Assembly: GCF_010389155.1 (NCBI RefSeq)
Contig: NC_057764.1
Coordinates: 45,020,275 to 45,084,274 of the forward strand
DNA from: Erigeron canadensis
Taxonomy: Eukaryota; Streptophyta; Magnoliopsida; Asterales; Asteraceae
Length of the DNA: 64,000 nt
Direction: 5' to 3'
A program made the position numbers and the translations under genes. Positions 60,571 to 64,000 of the stretch are shown in pieces. The stretch's first letter is position 1. Every line of letters begins with the position of its first letter. The notes beneath the pieces were generated by a model. It was not told the origin of the DNA, made no database searches, and saw nothing but the letters and a program-made list of their open reading frames with translations.

Positions 60571-61292
60571 ATCAGGACCATTGCCATTTATCTAGGAGAC
60601 ATCATAGATTCTGAAGGCTGGTTTGATGGAATAAATACAGCAACCTCAATACCATCAAATTCATCAAATAAATGAACTTGGGCCTTGGCGCAGATACAAA
60701 AAATAGGAAGAATGGGCAGGCTACCACAACAGTTCTAGTAGATGTACCTGACAAGTTTACAATACAATAGTCCTTACCTGGAGCAAATGGTTCACAGACT
60801 TGCCCCTTTGTAGCGGTCTCTATGCCAAAGGTTGTAGAGCAGCACAAGTTTATTGATGTAACACTTTATGATTCTTTAGCAAATCTTATTATGAATTCAC
60901 TACATTTGAGGTTTTTTCCCTCATGAAGTTGCATGATACCCAGATTGACAATGAAAAATCTGAAAAATGGCCTTGTATTGATTTACATATATATATATAT
61001 ATACACTAATATACAAATGAACCAACATGCAGGATATGGCAAACTGCCCCAGATATTGTTTTACATCTACGTATGCTGCACTTATATGCAGGTCTAAGCT
61101 GACAAAATCAACTACGTATAAATATACAGATCCATTTCTTTACAGATAATGCACTACAATCAACTTTTCCGACTGCCAAAACCGAGGACACCTAAGTTTT
61201 GCCCTGAAGAAAGCTCCTCAATCCGATCAGAAAAGTAGAAAACCAAATCATTGTTATTCTAACTGCCAAACAAAGTCATTAGTATTCTCTCT
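60571..61292. other. 3' flank of the CPBP gene
   Basis: No supported gene. It includes a TA microsatellite at about 60988-61004. The part next to 61293 is the probable 3' UTR of the minus-strand gene. Confidence 0.4.
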
Positions 61293-64000
61293 TCATTGAT
61301 ATTCTTTTGCTTTGTTAGGGTCTCTTGGATAGAGAATTGCTGCCCACAACATAGCCACAGCAAGACCGACTATGCTGTTAAAAGGCTGGAAAGGGTCACC
61401 ACCGCTTACCCACAAAGGATAAGTGGGTTGATAGATTAAAAAGCCCCCTCCTTTTAAGGCAAAACTAGATGCCATAATCCCTGAACGTAACCCAATTGGA
61501 ACATAGATACTTCCTTTACATCTATGTCGAACACCTGCAAGCCCCAGTGATAATAGCCACAGTCCTGGTATTGTCTTTAGTGACCTTGTATCCCAAAACA
61601 AATAAATGTTTACAAAGATATTAAGTGTATTTTAAGATATAAAATCATTCAGAAATAACATACCATTGAGATAAAGAAAATGCAAGCCCTGAAAGGATTA
61701 TTCCTTGATTGTATCCAAGATCAGTTGCAATTTCTTCAGCCAACCAAGACCTGAAGAGTAATTCTTCTACAAGAGCAATAGCAATTGTGGTAACAAGTCC
61801 TTGACAAACAAACCTAAGCACTTTTCCAGACAACTTGAGCAGGATAACAACATCCATAGATGTTGAGATAGTAGGCCAAGACAGAGACACAAAACCAAGT
61901 AAAACATTTATAGATTGTATCAACAAAACAAGCATCACCCCTCCAATCAAGCCACAAATAAAGTTTTGGATCTGAAAGAGAAAAAAACCAATATTAGCCT
62001 TCCATCGAATTCCTGTGCAAGTACAATGATTCTGCTTATTTGTGAAACCTCATCTACAAAAAGTGTAAATTTAAAAGAAACAATGATGCTCAGCATGTGC
62101 AATTTATCACCCAAAGACATGATAATAGAACCCAGAATTTGGAGCTACAACCATCAACTGCCAATAATTAGCTAACTATGCAGAGCCAATTTATAAGTAC
62201 CAACACTATTCTCAAATGACCATAAAACTTTGTTTTGTCAGATCTGGGATATACTGTATTAACTATCACATCATTTGGAAATTGACCAGTACCGAAAAAC
62301 AACAAACAAATCTCAAATGACCAGAAAACTTTGTTTTATGTCTTGTAGATTGGGTACATACTACATAGCTACCACATAAATTTGGAAATTGACCAGTGCC
62401 GAAAAACAACATACATACGAAGAGAGTAACCCTCTTAAGATACGATCTCCACAACCCCCATCCCCATTTCCCCACTTTGTTGTGTGTTCTTTTTGTGGTT
62501 GAGGTCCCAATTAACATGCATATCAAAGATATAACATCTATAGCATTAAAAAAGAATATATAAGAATATTAAATGTTCACAACAATAATACCTGTATTGG
62601 TGATGTCAACTTTATTCCGTATCTCTCAAGTGGGTCTTCATAGCCCCTGATTCTTTTGCCCCATAGCACCACCAATACCATTATGGAGCTATAAAGACCG
62701 ACTATGCAGGCAAGCTCAACATACTTTGAAGAGTTATGTGCTGCCCAGTTCTGTACAAGTGTTGGAAGCAAGGGAACAACAACTGGTGTCCACAGTACAA
62801 GCACCAAAAAGACGAACCCCAAAATCCTAATTAATGAAGTCAAATAAACAAAAAGTAAATAGCAAATAGAAACAGATATATCAAAAGAAACCACTTTATA
62901 AAAGAGCAAGAGAATAGTGGGTATAGCATACGGTCACATATGTATTTATTACTTCATACTTTGACTTGAAACCTGAAACTTTTTTTTCTTTGAACTATTA
63001 TCCAAAGGAAGTATTCGTTATAGGCTGCCAGCTGTAAACTTTAAGCAGCAACTAAGTTGATTATTGTCATAATATAGAAATACAGTTGGTAACACATAAT
63101 ATGATACAATTAAGTAGGCACTATCAACATACATACAGATTACAAATATACATACATACAAATTATTACCAACACACTTATAAATTACATAAAAATATAC
63201 ATATTATACTTCAAATGATACTTTAGTGATGATTCTTCCAGCATCCCCCAGATAGTGGCCTACCTTTTGAATGTAAGTCCAGTGGAGAGATGGTTGCCTT
63301 TCAAAGGCGGGCAGTTTTTTGCTTTCTTTATTTTTTAATACAAAATCAATTGGATCCTTGCGAATTGTTTTCTAGACTAACTAATGATAGTGTTGCCTCC
63401 ATTCAGTCTCACTAAATAACCAGAGCATGACTGATTCAATGTAAATTATAACCCAGTTGACATTATCTGATGTGAAGCCCTAAATGTGCTAAACACATGG
63501 GACCGTCTTGACCTGCTATCACTATTTTTCATGTCTGACACAACTGTCCTACCATGTGAAAAAGTAATGTAAATCATGGGTATACACTTACACAGATATT
63601 TACATCAAAAGTTCAAAGCACAAATGAGTGTAACGGCGATGGAGCACATAGATACATGTAAAATTCTATGAGTGACAATTACCTCTGAAACAGGGGACGT
63701 TCAGCAAGACGGAAAAAGGAGAAAAGCTTTTCGATCAAACTCATAGCACCACGGATACCACCCCATAGTAAAGCAACTTTGCCAACCAACTTCAAGATGC
63801 CACCTTTTTGCCCCAAATCTGCCAGCAGTGCAACCAGCCTAGCCAGACAAGATCGATGTTCAGCTACACACACATATGTAGGCTAAATGACTATATTAAA
63901 GATCAATAAGTAAACCTCTCTTGATCCACTTCACCACCTTCCTTCGTAGGCACTACTGGACTCGCAACTAACATAGCTTTCTCTGCAAGACTCGTGACTA
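61293..64000 (-). CDS. EMB8-like protein with CPBP membrane protease domain, C-terminal part
   Basis: Exons on the minus strand: 64000-63916 (continues off the window), 63838-63683, 62826-62592, 61971-61664, 61584-61293. They join in phase. The conserved sequence is that of the C-terminal half of the large plant EMB8-like alpha/beta-hydrolase proteins: ASPVVPTKEGGEVDQER, ALLADLGQKGG and SLIEKLFSFFRLAERPLFQR. Multiple membrane spans and a CPBP (CAAX protease and bacteriocin-processing) domain follow. CPBP motif 1 is EELLFRSWLAEEIA; motif 2 is FSLSQ, where active CPBP proteases usually have FxxxH, so a catalytic His appears replaced. The hydrolase domain should lie beyond the right edge. Chloroplast location is known for some relatives but not testable here. 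Intron 3 (62591-61972) carries the tandem repeat at 62211-62413. Confidence 0.87.
62211..62413. repeat. Two-copy tandem repeat in an intron of the CPBP gene, 101 bp period
   Basis: CTCAAATGACCATAAAACTT at 62211 recurs as CTCAAATGACCAGAAAACTT at 62312. Both units end GAAATTGACCAGT followed by ACCGAAAAACAACA or GCCGAAAAACAACA. Purely intronic. Confidence 0.9.

Overview
The window is nuclear DNA of a flowering plant. It is AT-rich, its genes have many small GT-AG introns, and six protein-coding genes match well-known plant families. The repeats include Ty1/copia DNA, Helitrons, hAT-like and MULE elements, LINE tails and tRNA-derived SINEs. Their style recalls asterids, perhaps Asteraceae, but that placement is from memory and is weak. 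All exon boundaries below were built by hand from splice signals, reading phase and family alignment; there is no transcript evidence.

Layout, left to right. (1) 2134-10375, minus: a WAV2-like alpha/beta hydrolase, 8 exons; its last intron holds an LTR element that contains a hAT-like element that contains a Helitron. (2) 12759-16645, minus: PDAT1, 6 exons, complete. (3) 16646-22676: LINE, SINE-like and Helitron debris. (4) 22677-25057, plus: a HAD-family pyrimidine 5'-nucleotidase-like gene, 8 exons. (5) 25058-29983: a 1.54 kb solo LTR with perfect target duplication and a 1.28 kb foldback element. (6) 29984-41971, plus: the splicing factor RED/SMU2, 11 exons, with an 8.5 kb intron that carries a broken copia element, a Helitron containing a hAT element, and a SINE containing another hAT element. 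(7) about 43030-51302: an apparently intact 8.3 kb Mutator-like transposon. (8) 54454-57905, minus: eIF3k, 7 exons, with SINE and Helitron sequence in one intron. (9) 57906-61292: two LINE tails. (10) 61293-64000, minus: the C-terminal part of a large EMB8-like protein with a CPBP (CAAX protease-like) membrane domain, running off the right edge.

The most striking object is the Mutator-like element. Its plus-strand gene reads without interruption through six exons (1058 codons) and joins a FAR1/MULE-type transposase and a CxCx-type zinc motif to a C-terminal OTU-type cysteine protease domain with visible D, C and H residues. A convergent minus-strand gene (407 codons, five exons) encodes a protein resembling plant Transposase_24/TNP-type accessory proteins. 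The ends carry inverted repeats built from a GGAGCGAC/GTCGCTCC hairpin. About seven copies of a ~181 bp tandem repeat lie directly upstream of the accessory gene, and each copy repeats that gene's start region.

The host genes are unrelated housekeeping or metabolic genes: lipid acylation, translation initiation, splicing, nucleotide hydrolysis and membrane proteins. They do not form a pathway. The common theme is long introns and intergenic gaps swollen by nested insertions, while the coding frames stay intact.
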